Shown here: positions 1-7,887 of the stretch, one piece after another | Numbering within the stretch: the stretch's first letter is position 1 | Layout of the letters: the number at the start of each line of letters is the position of its first letter | Source: Phycisphaerales bacterium | GTDB lineage: Bacteria; Planctomycetota; Phycisphaerae; Phycisphaerales; UBA1924 | Length of the DNA: 64,000 nt | NCBI GenBank assembly: GCA_905339235.1 | Contig: CAJPFG010000017.1 | Coordinates: 124,001-188,000, forward strand | Direction of reading: 5' to 3' | Position numbers and translations under genes: made by a program | Notes under the pieces: generated by a model | What the model saw: only the letters and a program-made list of their open reading frames with translations | Databases searched by the model: none | What the model was told of the DNA's origin: nothing

Positions 1-2
1 GA

Positions 3-683
3 CGCCTGCGCCTGCGGGCGGGCGACCAACTCGAGGCGGATGTGTGGCCGGAGGTCGGGCTGGTGGGGTGGCTGGAGGAGGTTGGCTCCGACAAGCCCTC
101 GCGCCTCCGCTGGCGCGTGATTCAGGGGTTCGAGGGCCGGTCCACCGGCAGAGAGCCCGGACCGGGTTGCTTGGAAACCAGCACCGCGACCCTGAACCGG
201 GAAGCGCTCCCGGAATCGCGACTGACCGTCGCGAAACTGGTGGCGTGCTTCGCGGGCGCGGGTGAAGACGAGGTGCCCGCCCTGCTCGTTGCCGCACGGT
301 GCAAGTTGCTGGGGGGGATTCCCGGTGGAGTGCCCGACCCGGACTCCGGGCAGATCGCTTCGGCGATCGCGGAGCACTACCCATCGTGGCCGCCGGTCGT
401 GCGGTTGTGCGCCGCGGCGGTGTTGCCCCCGCCCGGCACGGCCGCGTCCCTCGCGGTTGTCGATGACCTGATGAAGAAAGACGAGGACCCGCGGGTGCGG
501 ATGGTGGTGGGACTGACCCGCACCACCGCGCCGGACGATCCGCTGCTTGCCGCGCTCATCGCGAGCGGGGATGCGCGGGTTTCGCGGGCCGCGGCGGCGC
601 ACCGGGACCGACTGGCCGCCAACATGCTCACGTACTCCAAGGTGGGGCCGCAGGTTGCGCCGGGCAAGGCGCCCGCAAAGTAA
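3..683 (+). CDS. HEAT-like hypothetical protein (5' end missing)
   Basis: The reading frame is open from the first complete codon of the window, so the gene starts upstream and only its last 227 codons are seen. The protein is Ala/Leu-rich. Its second half alternates short helices with acidic and Pro-containing turns, for example the segment around ASAIAEHYPSW followed by VVRLCAAAVL and later PRVRMVVGL. This resembles HEAT or armadillo repeats, which act as protein-binding scaffolds. No catalytic motif or membrane segment is visible. It ends with a Pro/Lys-rich tail. An internal GTG at 42 could start a shorter protein, but upstream codons continue with the same composition. The function is unknown, and the HEAT assignment is only an impression from helix periodicity. 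Confidence 0.55.
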   Translation, partial: RLRLRAGDQLEADVWPEVGLVGWLEEVGSDKPSRLRWRVIQGFEGRSTGREPGPGCLETSTATLNREALPESRLTVAKLVACFAGAGEDEVPALLVAARCKLLGGIPGGVPDPDSGQIASAIAEHYPSWPPVVRLCAAAVLPPPGTAASLAVVDDLMKKDEDPRVRMVVGLTRTTAPDDPLLAALIASGDARVSRAAAAHRDRLAANMLTYSKVGPQVAPGKAPAK

Positions 684-730
684 CCGTTCGCAGGGCCGGT
701 CGGCATGTTCGGCCTGTGACGCGATCGCCA

Positions 731-1666
731 ATGACCGCCGAGCCCGCCAATCCCCGCGAGTCGCGCTCCCGTCGCGGATGGCGGATCGCGGGCTTCGCGA
801 TCGGCGTGCTGCTGATCGCCGCGGCGGCGCGGGCGGTCTGGTCTCGGGCCGGAGAGTTGCAGCAGGTTCGCGAGTCGCTCGGCGCGGAGTCGCCCGCGCG
901 ATTGCTCCTGCTCGCGGTTCTGCCGCTGGCCAGTTGGCTGCTGACGAGCGGTGTGTTCTGGTGCCTGACGAGGCCACGGGCGAAGGTGGGGGCGGGCGAG
1001 ATGGCGGCGCTGGTCGGCGGGGCGTGGCTGCTGAACTACTTGCCGTTGAGCCCCGGCCTGCTGGGACGCGTGGCGTATCAGAAGGCGGCGCTGGGCGTGC
1101 CAGTTCGCACGTCGGCGCGGATCGTGGTGGAGTCGATCGCCCTGGGGCTCTGCGGCGGAGGCTTGCTGCTGTGCGAGCAGATCGTTTCGGCACGCATGGG
1201 CAAGCCGGGAGCGATCGGGCTTTCGCTTCTTCTGCTGGCGCTGCTTTCGGCGGGGCTGTTCAGGAAGGGCGTGGTGGGCCCGTTGATTCCCGCGTACGCG
1301 TGCGCCCTGGTTCTGAAGTACGTGGACACGCTGGCATGGGCTCTGCGGTACTGGATGGTTTTTTCGGTGCTTGGTGCTCCCCTCACGTCCACGCAGGCAA
1401 TCGCCATCGCGCTGGTGGCCCAGGTTTCGATGCTGGTTCCGGGGCTGGCCAACGGCCTGGGGCTGCGGGAATGGGTGGTGGGAGTGCTGGCCGCGAGCCT
1501 GCCGACCTGGTTCCTGATCGACCCGCACCCGGCCGCGGGCGCGGCCACGGTTCCGCTGGCGTTGGCGGCGGACATGGCCCTGCGGCTTTCTGAGGTCGCC
1601 ATGGCGGTGCCGGTGGGGTTGGCCAGCGCGATATACCTGTCCAAGCGGAGATCTCTCCCGCGCTGA
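731..1666 (+). CDS. LPG-synthase-type multi-pass membrane protein
   Basis: A 311-residue protein made almost entirely of hydrophobic segments, probably eight or more membrane helices. It begins with a basic cytoplasmic segment (SRRGWR) and ends with a short basic tail (SKRRSLPR), as expected for an inner-membrane protein. The region NYLPLSPGLLGRVAYQKAAL resembles the conserved loop of the lysylphosphatidylglycerol synthase / AglD flippase-like membrane domain, where a Leu-Pro...Pro-Gly-Arg pattern lies between helices. No catalytic aminoacyl-transfer domain is attached, so it may be a flippase or a transport accessory protein. A GTG at 716 is an in-frame alternative start; the ATG at 731 is preferred because it directly precedes the conserved part. 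It follows the HEAT-like gene on the same strand, but the two show no obvious functional link. Confidence 0.55.
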   Translation: MTAEPANPRESRSRRGWRIAGFAIGVLLIAAAARAVWSRAGELQQVRESLGAESPARLLLLAVLPLASWLLTSGVFWCLTRPRAKVGAGEMAALVGGAWLLNYLPLSPGLLGRVAYQKAALGVPVRTSARIVVESIALGLCGGGLLLCEQIVSARMGKPGAIGLSLLLLALLSAGLFRKGVVGPLIPAYACALVLKYVDTLAWALRYWMVFSVLGAPLTSTQAIAIALVAQVSMLVPGLANGLGLREWVVGVLAASLPTWFLIDPHPAAGAATVPLALAADMALRLSEVAMAVPVGLASAIYLSKRRSLPR

Positions 1667-1838
1667 TTCCGTGCCTGTGCCGAACTTCCGGTCGCCGTTC
1701 GTTCGCGTGTGCGGATCGAGTTATCCTTCCTCAAGGTGAATCCGAAACGGGTCGAAGTCGTAGGAATTAGGGAGGATTGGTGGTGGAGCCGGTGAGACGG
1801 ATCTCTCCGGCGCAGGCCCCGAAACGCAGGCCGCGGAC

Positions 1839-2957
1839 ATGGTCAACAAGATCGAACAAGATCATCAGCGCTTCCGGCAGATCGTGCGTGGCAAGATCCG
1901 AAAGGACTTGAGGAAGTTCCTGTCTCGCGGCGAGTTGATCGCGAGGGAAGGGCGCAAGGCGGTGTCGGTGCCGCTGCACGACATCGATATCCCCACGTTC
2001 AGGTACGGCGATAACTCGGCGGGCGTCGGGATGGGTGAGGGGGAGGAAGGGGAGGGCGTCGGGCAGCCGGGTCAGGGCAAGGAAGGGCGCGGCGGCGAAG
2101 CCGAGGGCCAGCACCTGCTGGAGGTAGACGTCTCGCTGGACGAACTGGCGGACATCCTCGCCGAGGAACTGGAACTGCCGCGGATCAAGCCCAAGGGCGA
2201 GCACCGGATCACGACGGTCAAGGACAAATACACGGGGCTGCGGCCGGTGGGGCCGCAATCGCTGCGTGTGTTCAAGCGATCGTACCGCGAGGCTCTCAAG
2301 CGGCAGTTGGCGATGGGGCAGTATGACCCCGAGAACCCGGTGGTCATTCCCATCAAGGACGATCTGCGGTATCGCGCGTGGAACGAGATCAAGAAGCCGC
2401 AGTCCAACGCGGTGATCGTCTACATGATGGACGTGTCGGGCTCGATGGGCGACGAGCAGAAGGAGTTGGTCCGCCTTGAGGCCTTCTGGATCGACACCTG
2501 GCTCCGGCGCAACTACGAGGGGATCGAAAGCCGGTACATCGTGCATGACGTCCGTGCTGGAGAGGTGGACAAGAAGACCTTTTTCTCCGTGCGCGAGGAC
2601 GGGGGGACGCGCATCTCTTCGGCGTACCAGTGCGCCAAGGAACTGCTGGATCACCACTACGCGCCGGCGGATTGGAACATCTACCTCTTTCACTTTTCCG
2701 ATGGCGACAACTCGTCGGACGCTGACAACCGCCTGTGCGTTCGCGTGCTGAAAGAACAGTTACTGCCGAACTGCAATATGTTCGGCTACTGCCAGGTCGC
2801 CAGCGCGTACGGCAGCGGATCGTTCATCAATGTGCTGCACGAGGCGTTTCCTGACGGGGCCGCGGACGAAAGCGGGCCGAAACTCGTCACCAGCAAGGTC
2901 GGTTCCCGCGACGACCTGTTCGAATCGCTTAAGACGTTTTTCAAGGCGGGCCGCTAA
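1839..2957 (+). CDS. DUF444 family VWA-domain protein (YeaH/YhbH-like)
   Basis: A 372-residue protein matching the DUF444 (YeaH/YhbH) family along its length. The N-terminal part is basic and helical. A Gly/Glu-rich linker at about residues 65-92 separates it from the conserved core. A von Willebrand factor A fold follows, with a metal-ion-dependent adhesion site (MIDAS) DVSGS at 198-202 and a second acidic patch, FSDGDNSSDADN, near residue 290. In many bacteria YeaH is encoded with the serine kinase PrkA and a SpoVR protein and is linked to stress and stationary phase. Neither partner is adjacent here. The upstream gap of about 170 bases has no recognisable site. The exact molecular role of the family is not settled. 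Confidence 0.88.
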   Translation: MVNKIEQDHQRFRQIVRGKIRKDLRKFLSRGELIAREGRKAVSVPLHDIDIPTFRYGDNSAGVGMGEGEEGEGVGQPGQGKEGRGGEAEGQHLLEVDVSLDELADILAEELELPRIKPKGEHRITTVKDKYTGLRPVGPQSLRVFKRSYREALKRQLAMGQYDPENPVVIPIKDDLRYRAWNEIKKPQSNAVIVYMMDVSGSMGDEQKELVRLEAFWIDTWLRRNYEGIESRYIVHDVRAGEVDKKTFFSVREDGGTRISSAYQCAKELLDHHYAPADWNIYLFHFSDGDNSSDADNRLCVRVLKEQLLPNCNMFGYCQVASAYGSGSFINVLHEAFPDGAADESGPKLVTSKVGSRDDLFESLKTFFKAGR

Positions 2958-3094
2958 CCGCGGATGCAACGGATATGAAAGTCCGTTGAAACACGCCGAA
3001 CCAACCGAATCTCGAAAGCGCTCCTTCTCGAACCGATGGTCGGGGACGCGCGAACTGGTACACTCTGTTTCAGACCCTGGAGCGCTCTCGAAAC

Positions 3095-3600
3095 GTGTTT
3101 CTGTTCCCGCTCTACGCCGCGCTGGTGTGGTACGGCTGCTTCCGCTGGAGGCGGCGGTTCCTGGGCTTTGCCTCGCTCGCGGCGGGAGTGATGGGAGTGG
3201 CGTTTCTCGCAGGGGTTGACGTTGTGGTGACGCGCTGGCTGACCCACCAGTTCCCCAAGCCGCTGTTCCTGCTGATGCTCGCGGCGGAGGCGGGGATCAT
3301 TCTGCCGGTTGGTCTGTTCGTGGTGATGATGCCGCGCGAGCGCATCGAGTTGCCCTGCCGCGGCTGCGGGTACGAGTTGGAAGGACTGGAAACGGCCAAC
3401 CCGACCTGCCCGGAGTGCGGGCTGATACACGCGCGAAGAAGGTGCGGTCGCTGCCGTGCCGAACGTGCGGAGAGCCGCTGTTGGTGGGGCCGCGCGAATT
3501 GCCCGTGTGCCGAAAGTGCGTGGTGGTCGTGCGGGCGCGGCCCAAGGTGCTGGTCGTGAGACCGGTGGAGCCGGTGCGCATCGTCGTTCGAGCGGCGTGA
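3095..3600 (+). pseudogene. Membrane protein with two zinc ribbons, split by a frameshift
   Basis: The first frame starts at the GTG at 3095 and encodes three hydrophobic segments followed by a zinc ribbon (CRGCGYELEG...CPECG), ending its sensible coding near 3421. That frame stays open to 3559, but the translation becomes Cys/Trp/Arg-rich nonsense. In the -1 frame, 3415-3600 encodes a second, well-formed zinc ribbon (CRTCGEP...CRKC) and a Val-rich tail. Adding one G to the GGG at 3419-3421 joins them as CPECG-ADTRAKK, giving one protein of about 169 residues with a tandem ribbon. Membrane proteins ending in such ribbons are common in planctomycetes. The break could be a real mutation, an assembly error or recoding. 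Alternatively it is two overlapping genes. Confidence 0.5.
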
Positions 3601-3606
3601 ACGCGG

Positions 3607-5856
3607 CTATCCGCGGACCAGGCGGTAGAGCGCACCCAGCACAAGTATCGCCAGGGGCAAGCCCAGGATCGTCGCGAGGCGCAGGCGTGACAGCGGCGTC
3701 TCCGCCACCGCGCCCACCATCGGCATGGCCTGGGCCGAGGGGCTCTGCGCGATCAGGGAATCCTGGCCGGCCAACCAGTACACGGCGGACTCGAACAGTT
3801 CCAGATTGCCGGGGTTTCGGTAGACGGCGCGGCCGTCCGCGTTGACCGCGGCCTGGGTCAGGTTGTCGATGAACCAGTTGTTCGACCCCACGATCACCGC
3901 GCGCTGCGGCGGCTGGCCGAGTTCAGATCGCTGAACCGCCGCGGCGAGCAGCCATTTCTGCGGGGACTGAGACTCGCGGCCGGTCGGCCAGCGTCCGTCG
4001 CGTCCCTCATCGAATCGTGGGAGATCGGCGACGGGAATGAGCGGTCGCGTATCGGGCGGAGTCTGCCAGAGGCGTGCCCACTGCGATTCGCACCAGACGG
4101 ACGGACCGGCGGCGACTTGGTACAGGGGTACCAGCGTGATGCGCGTCTTGTCGGTGACGGGCCGATCCACCAGGGCGATGGGCCAGGAGAGCGCGGTGGG
4201 AAGGCCGCGGATCGCGCCGTTCAAGCACCAGGGCCCTTCGGTCGTTCCGCTGGGCGCCTCGGTGGGCTGTAGCCACTGGACGGTCTCGATGCTGCGGCCG
4301 CGCGGCGTCACCTGCTCTTTGAGGAGCGGGCGCCCGGTATCGGCGGTGAGTCCGAAGCGGGAGAGAAGTGCGATCGTGGGGTCGGTGTCGCCGGAGCCCG
4401 GAAGGATGGAGGGGTTGAGGCTGACGAGCAGGTTGCTTCCCTTGCCCGCAAGGGAACTCAGAACCTCGCCGAGTTTCGCGGCGCGCTGCGGGCCGTTGGA
4501 GGCGCCGGCCCTTCCGGCTCCGGCGGTGGAGTCGGGCGAGATAGAGACGTAGACGACGGGCCGTTCGGAGGTTCGAGCATCGGCGCCGACGCTGGTGAGC
4601 GAGGGCGGATCGGGGTTTACCGCGACGGGCCACTCGACCATGTCGATGCCGTGCAGACGCAGCCGCTCGAGCAACTTGGTGAACAAGCCGGGTTGTTCGA
4701 GAATCGGGGCCACTTCCGCGTGCACGAGCACGACGAGCGGGCGCGACGGGCTCATGAGCGAGGCGATCGCCGAGGTGAAGAGTTCCTCGGCGCGACGGCG
4801 GAGGTCCGCCTTGCTCGCGCCGCTGGCGTCGAGCGCCGTTCCGGAGGGAAACAGAGCCTCCAGATCGATCGCGGACAGCCCTACCTCGGGCGGGCCGATG
4901 ACCAGGGCCGCCTGCCCGCTCTCCAGGACCTGCGTGATGCGCAGCAGGTCCGGCCGCTTGAGTTTTCGCATCGAGTCCAGCACGACCGCGGCCTGGTCGC
5001 GCCGCTTCTCGACCTCGGGGATCAGGCGGGACGCCTGTTCCGCGGCGGGCCCGGCCGCGGCCGAACTCGAGTTGATGCGCCGAAGTTCGCGTCCGATTCC
5101 CGAGAGTTGATCGACGGTGGAACGCAGGCAATCGGCGAGCGCCGCCGCGCCCTGATCGGTCGCGGGCAGAGGGATGTCCCCCAGCCGTGCCTTGAGCGCA
5201 TCCCCGGCCCGCGCGGACGCGCTGAGCAGGTCGCGGGCGGTCAGCCTTACGGTCGCCGCGGCCTGTTCCATGGCCCGCCGCTGCGACTGGCCGTCGGGCC
5301 CGATCGAAGGGAGAGTGTCCTGCACCGAGAGAATCGCGGGCGAGAGCGTGTCGGACAGGTAACCGGCGAGAGAGACGCACGCGCCGCCGGCCAGTTCGAT
5401 GGAGGCGGTCTGATCCGTGAGTGTCTGGCGCTCCCGCTGCACGAGTTCACCGACGAGTTGGCGGTACGAGGCGAGCCCGCTCGTGGAGCCGGTGTCGATG
5501 AGCATGTGCTTGAGGTTGTCGCTCTGGTGCTCCATGGCCAGCAGCACGTCGAGGGCTCGCTGCCGGGCGCGGATGTCCAGCGTCTTCATGTCCGCCGCGA
5601 TCACGATCCGGTGGGGCTTGTCGAGGCGGGAGAGCACCAGCGAAGACCGGGGCGCCAGCGTCTGCTCGCCGGTGGTGGTAACGTCCGGGCGCACCCGGTA
5701 CTCTTCGGCCAGCACGTTCCCCAGCACTACCACGATGGTGGCGGCGAGGATGATGATCGCGGCCAAGGCGTGCGAGCGGGCGCGGGTCCGGCCGCGCCCG
5801 CGCGGGACGGTCGGCCTGGGGCCGGCGGGACGGGGTTGTGCGAAGAGCGTTGTCAT
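3607..5856 (-). CDS. GldG-type ABC exporter accessory protein
   Basis: A 749-residue protein with a basic N-terminus, one membrane helix at about 29-50, a long extracytoplasmic region and a C-terminal membrane helix in the last 25 residues. This is the layout of GldG / ABC_transp_aux proteins, which work with an ABC-2 permease in gliding or export machines. Residues about 150-330 are helical and may form coiled coil (QSQRRAMEQAAA, SRLIPEVEKRRD). The domain after residue about 370 contains repeated beta-alpha units, including LVSLNPSILPGSGD and AVIVGSNNWFIDN, typical of the family. It is the last gene of an operon, starting 4 bases after the permease stop. The DUF4340 partner often found next to it lies about 6 kb away at 12002-13399. 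Confidence 0.75.
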   Translation of the reverse strand: MTTLFAQPRPAGPRPTVPRGRGRTRARSHALAAIIILAATIVVVLGNVLAEEYRVRPDVTTTGEQTLAPRSSLVLSRLDKPHRIVIAADMKTLDIRARQRALDVLLAMEHQSDNLKHMLIDTGSTSGLASYRQLVGELVQRERQTLTDQTASIELAGGACVSLAGYLSDTLSPAILSVQDTLPSIGPDGQSQRRAMEQAAATVRLTARDLLSASARAGDALKARLGDIPLPATDQGAAALADCLRSTVDQLSGIGRELRRINSSSAAAGPAAEQASRLIPEVEKRRDQAAVVLDSMRKLKRPDLLRITQVLESGQAALVIGPPEVGLSAIDLEALFPSGTALDASGASKADLRRRAEELFTSAIASLMSPSRPLVVLVHAEVAPILEQPGLFTKLLERLRLHGIDMVEWPVAVNPDPPSLTSVGADARTSERPVVYVSISPDSTAGAGRAGASNGPQRAAKLGEVLSSLAGKGSNLLVSLNPSILPGSGDTDPTIALLSRFGLTADTGRPLLKEQVTPRGRSIETVQWLQPTEAPSGTTEGPWCLNGAIRGLPTALSWPIALVDRPVTDKTRITLVPLYQVAAGPSVWCESQWARLWQTPPDTRPLIPVADLPRFDEGRDGRWPTGRESQSPQKWLLAAAVQRSELGQPPQRAVIVGSNNWFIDNLTQAAVNADGRAVYRNPGNLELFESAVYWLAGQDSLIAQSPSAQAMPMVGAVAETPLSRLRLATILGLPLAILVLGALYRLVRG

Positions 5857-5860
5857 GGAT

Positions 5861-6580
5861 TCAGCGCCACCGCCGCAGTTCGAGGGCGCACGCCGCGAGC
5901 ACCAGGAACCACACGGCCAGCGTCACGAAGAACACCACGTGCGAGGTGTCGATCACGCCCTTCGCGAAGTCCGCGATCCGATCGGAGACGCTGACCGCGA
6001 AAAGCACCGGACGGGCGGCCACCGGCAGGAACTCCGCGGCCGCCGGCGCCAACATCAGCGCCAAAATGGTGAACAGCGACATGAGAAACGCGAGCGTGGC
6101 GTTGGGCGTCAGGCTCGAGGCGAGAGTCCCGATCGCCAGGTACAGCGAGCCGGTGAGCAGCAGGCACAGGTACCCCGAAAGGATCGGGCCCATGTCGAGG
6201 GGGAGCGTCGCGGTGCGTTCGAGGATCAGCACGTAGACGCCCGTGGGCGCGAGCATGCCGATGAGGAACGTCAGCGCCCCGATGAACTTGCCGATCACCA
6301 CGCCCGCGCCGCTGACCGGCGCCGTCAGAAGGGTCTCGATCGTCCCGGAGCGCAACTCCTCGGCGAGCAGCCGCATCGAGATCGCCGGCGCCACCGGGAG
6401 CAGCAGCCATCCCGACACGGCGAAGAAGTCGCGCAAACTGGCCGGCCTGCCCGGGACGAGCACGAATCGACCGAACACCAGTCCCGTGAGCAGCAGGAAC
6501 AGCGCGATAATCACCCACCCCGACGGAGTGCGGAAGTAGGACGAGAGTTCGCGCCGGGCGATGGTGAGCACGGAGATCAC
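5861..6580 (-). CDS. ABC-2 type permease (GldF-like)
   Basis: A 239-residue inner-membrane protein with about six hydrophobic helices. The N-terminus (LTIARRELSSYFRTPSGW) is the amphipathic 'elbow' seen in ABC-2 permeases of the GldF/NosY type. It is followed by a conserved cytosolic loop, MRLLAEELRSGTIETLLTAP, which contacts the ATPase. It starts with GTG, and its first four bases overlap the stop of the ATPase gene (GTGA), which indicates translational coupling. Together with the ATPase (6577-7611) and the GldG-like protein (3607-5856) it forms a complete exporter. The substrate is unknown. Gliding, cell-surface assembly or lipid export are possible from the family but are not shown by this sequence. 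Confidence 0.85.
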   Translation of the reverse strand: MISVLTIARRELSSYFRTPSGWVIIALFLLLTGLVFGRFVLVPGRPASLRDFFAVSGWLLLPVAPAISMRLLAEELRSGTIETLLTAPVSGAGVVIGKFIGALTFLIGMLAPTGVYVLILERTATLPLDMGPILSGYLCLLLTGSLYLAIGTLASSLTPNATLAFLMSLFTILALMLAPAAAEFLPVAARPVLFAVSVSDRIADFAKGVIDTSHVVFFVTLAVWFLVLAACALELRRWR

Positions 6581-7611
6581 GCCGCGGCCTCCTTGTGCTC
6601 GGGCGCGAGCGGCGCCTTCGGGGCCGCGGGGGCGGGCGCGTTCTCTTCCGCTTCTTCGAGCACGCGCATGAAGACGCTTTCGAGGGTGGGGGTTTCGGCC
6701 CGAAGTTCACGAAGGGCGATGCCGCCCTGGGCCGCGGCGTTCCAGATGTGCTCGCGGATGTCCGGAGCGCCGGGCTTGGCGCCGATCACCCACTCGGTCC
6801 AGCCCGGGGAGCCCAGGATGCCCGCGGTGGGGGACGGCTTGCGGCCCTGGACGTCTTCGACGTGCGGGAGCGATTGCCAGAGTTTCAGAAGACGATCGCT
6901 CTCACCGAGTTTTCCTTCGCGCGCCTGGACGACGTACTTGGCGCCGCGAAGCCGTGTCAGGTCCGCGGGCGAGCCGTCGGCGCGAACAGTTCCGCCCGCG
7001 AGGATGATGATCCGGTCGCACAACCGCTCGACTTCGGGCAGGATGTGCGAGCACAGGAGCATCGTCCGTTCTTTCGCGAGATCACGGATCAACTCGCGGG
7101 TCTCGCGGATCTGGGTGGGGTCCAGGCCGTTGGTGGGCTCGTCGAGGATCAGCACCTGAGGGTTGTGAACCAGCGCCGCGCCCAGCCCCACGCGCTGCTT
7201 GTATCCCTTGCTCAGGGTGCCCACCCGCTGGGAGGCGACGTTTGTGAGCCAGCAGCGTTCGAGGGCGAAGTCCACGGCTTTGCGGCGGAAGGCTCGAGCC
7301 ATGCCGAACAGCCGCGTGCGGTAGTGCAGATACTCGCGGACCTTCATCTCGGGGTAGAGGGGGGTGGACTCCGGGAGGTAGCCCATGCGTCGCCGGGCGC
7401 CGGCGGGGCTGTCCATGGTGTCGTGGCCGCCGACCATGACCCGACCCGAATCCGGGTACAGGAAGCCCGCGATCATCCGTATGGTGGTTGTCTTGCCGGC
7501 GCCGTTGGGTCCGAGAAGACCGGCGATCTGGCCCGGGCGCAGTTCGAACGACACGCCGTTGACGGCGTGGACCGACCCGAACGATTTGTAGACATCCTGG
7601 ACGTTTACCAT
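6577..7611 (-). CDS. ABC transporter ATP-binding protein (GldA-like)
   Basis: A 344-residue ATPase that powers the adjacent ABC-2 permease. Counting from the ATG at 7611, the Walker A motif GPNGAGKT lies at 34-41, the ABC signature LSKGYKQR at 133-140, Walker B LILDEPTN at 154-161 and the switch histidine (CSHILPE) at 189. The frame is open for another 29 codons upstream, but MVNVQDVYKSF is the normal start of this fold and the extension is not conserved in character. The C-terminal 100 residues form a family-typical extension ending in an Ala/Pro/Glu-rich tail. It is the first gene of the three-gene operon ATPase-permease-GldG. A divergent promoter region of about 270 bases separates it from the sensory gene at 7888. 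Confidence 0.92.
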   Translation of the reverse strand: MVNVQDVYKSFGSVHAVNGVSFELRPGQIAGLLGPNGAGKTTTIRMIAGFLYPDSGRVMVGGHDTMDSPAGARRRMGYLPESTPLYPEMKVREYLHYRTRLFGMARAFRRKAVDFALERCWLTNVASQRVGTLSKGYKQRVGLGAALVHNPQVLILDEPTNGLDPTQIRETRELIRDLAKERTMLLCSHILPEVERLCDRIIILAGGTVRADGSPADLTRLRGAKYVVQAREGKLGESDRLLKLWQSLPHVEDVQGRKPSPTAGILGSPGWTEWVIGAKPGAPDIREHIWNAAAQGGIALRELRAETPTLESVFMRVLEEAEENAPAPAAPKAPLAPEHKEAAA

Positions 7612-7733
7612 GGGACGCCGCCAGGCCGCTCCCTCCGTGAATCGCACGCCCCAGCCGAGGCCTCCGAATGCCGATAATAACGTCGGCTCGTTTCGCATGC
7701 GAACTGAACCGGCAGCGTCGCAGGCACACGTTT

Positions 7734-7762
7734 TTGCGCCAATTGGGCAGGGCCGCTAGAAT
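7734..7762 (+). promoter_or_regulatory. Candidate sigma70-type promoter for the PAS/GAF/receiver gene
   Basis: A TTGCGC element at 7734-7739 is followed, after a 17-base spacer, by TAGAAT at 7757-7762. The -10 box matches consensus at five of six positions and the -35 box at three. Transcription would begin near 7769, about 120 bases before the chosen start codon at 7888. An AGGAGG at 7776-7781 lies too far from the next ATG (7795) to decide the start. Confidence 0.3.
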
Positions 7763-7887
7763 CATCCCCGGCAGCAGGAGGCTTGTAGCCTGCCATGGCC
7801 GGCTTGTATCGAGATTCCGAGGTGCGAGATTCTCCCCGCCATTGTCAACCGGACCGTGGCGATGGCGGTAGTACTGGATTGTCGCCC

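Noticed and set aside
4651-7159. Long plus-strand open frames opposite the ABC exporter genes
   Set aside because: They are antisense shadows of 3607-7611, have no family motifs, and arise from high GC.
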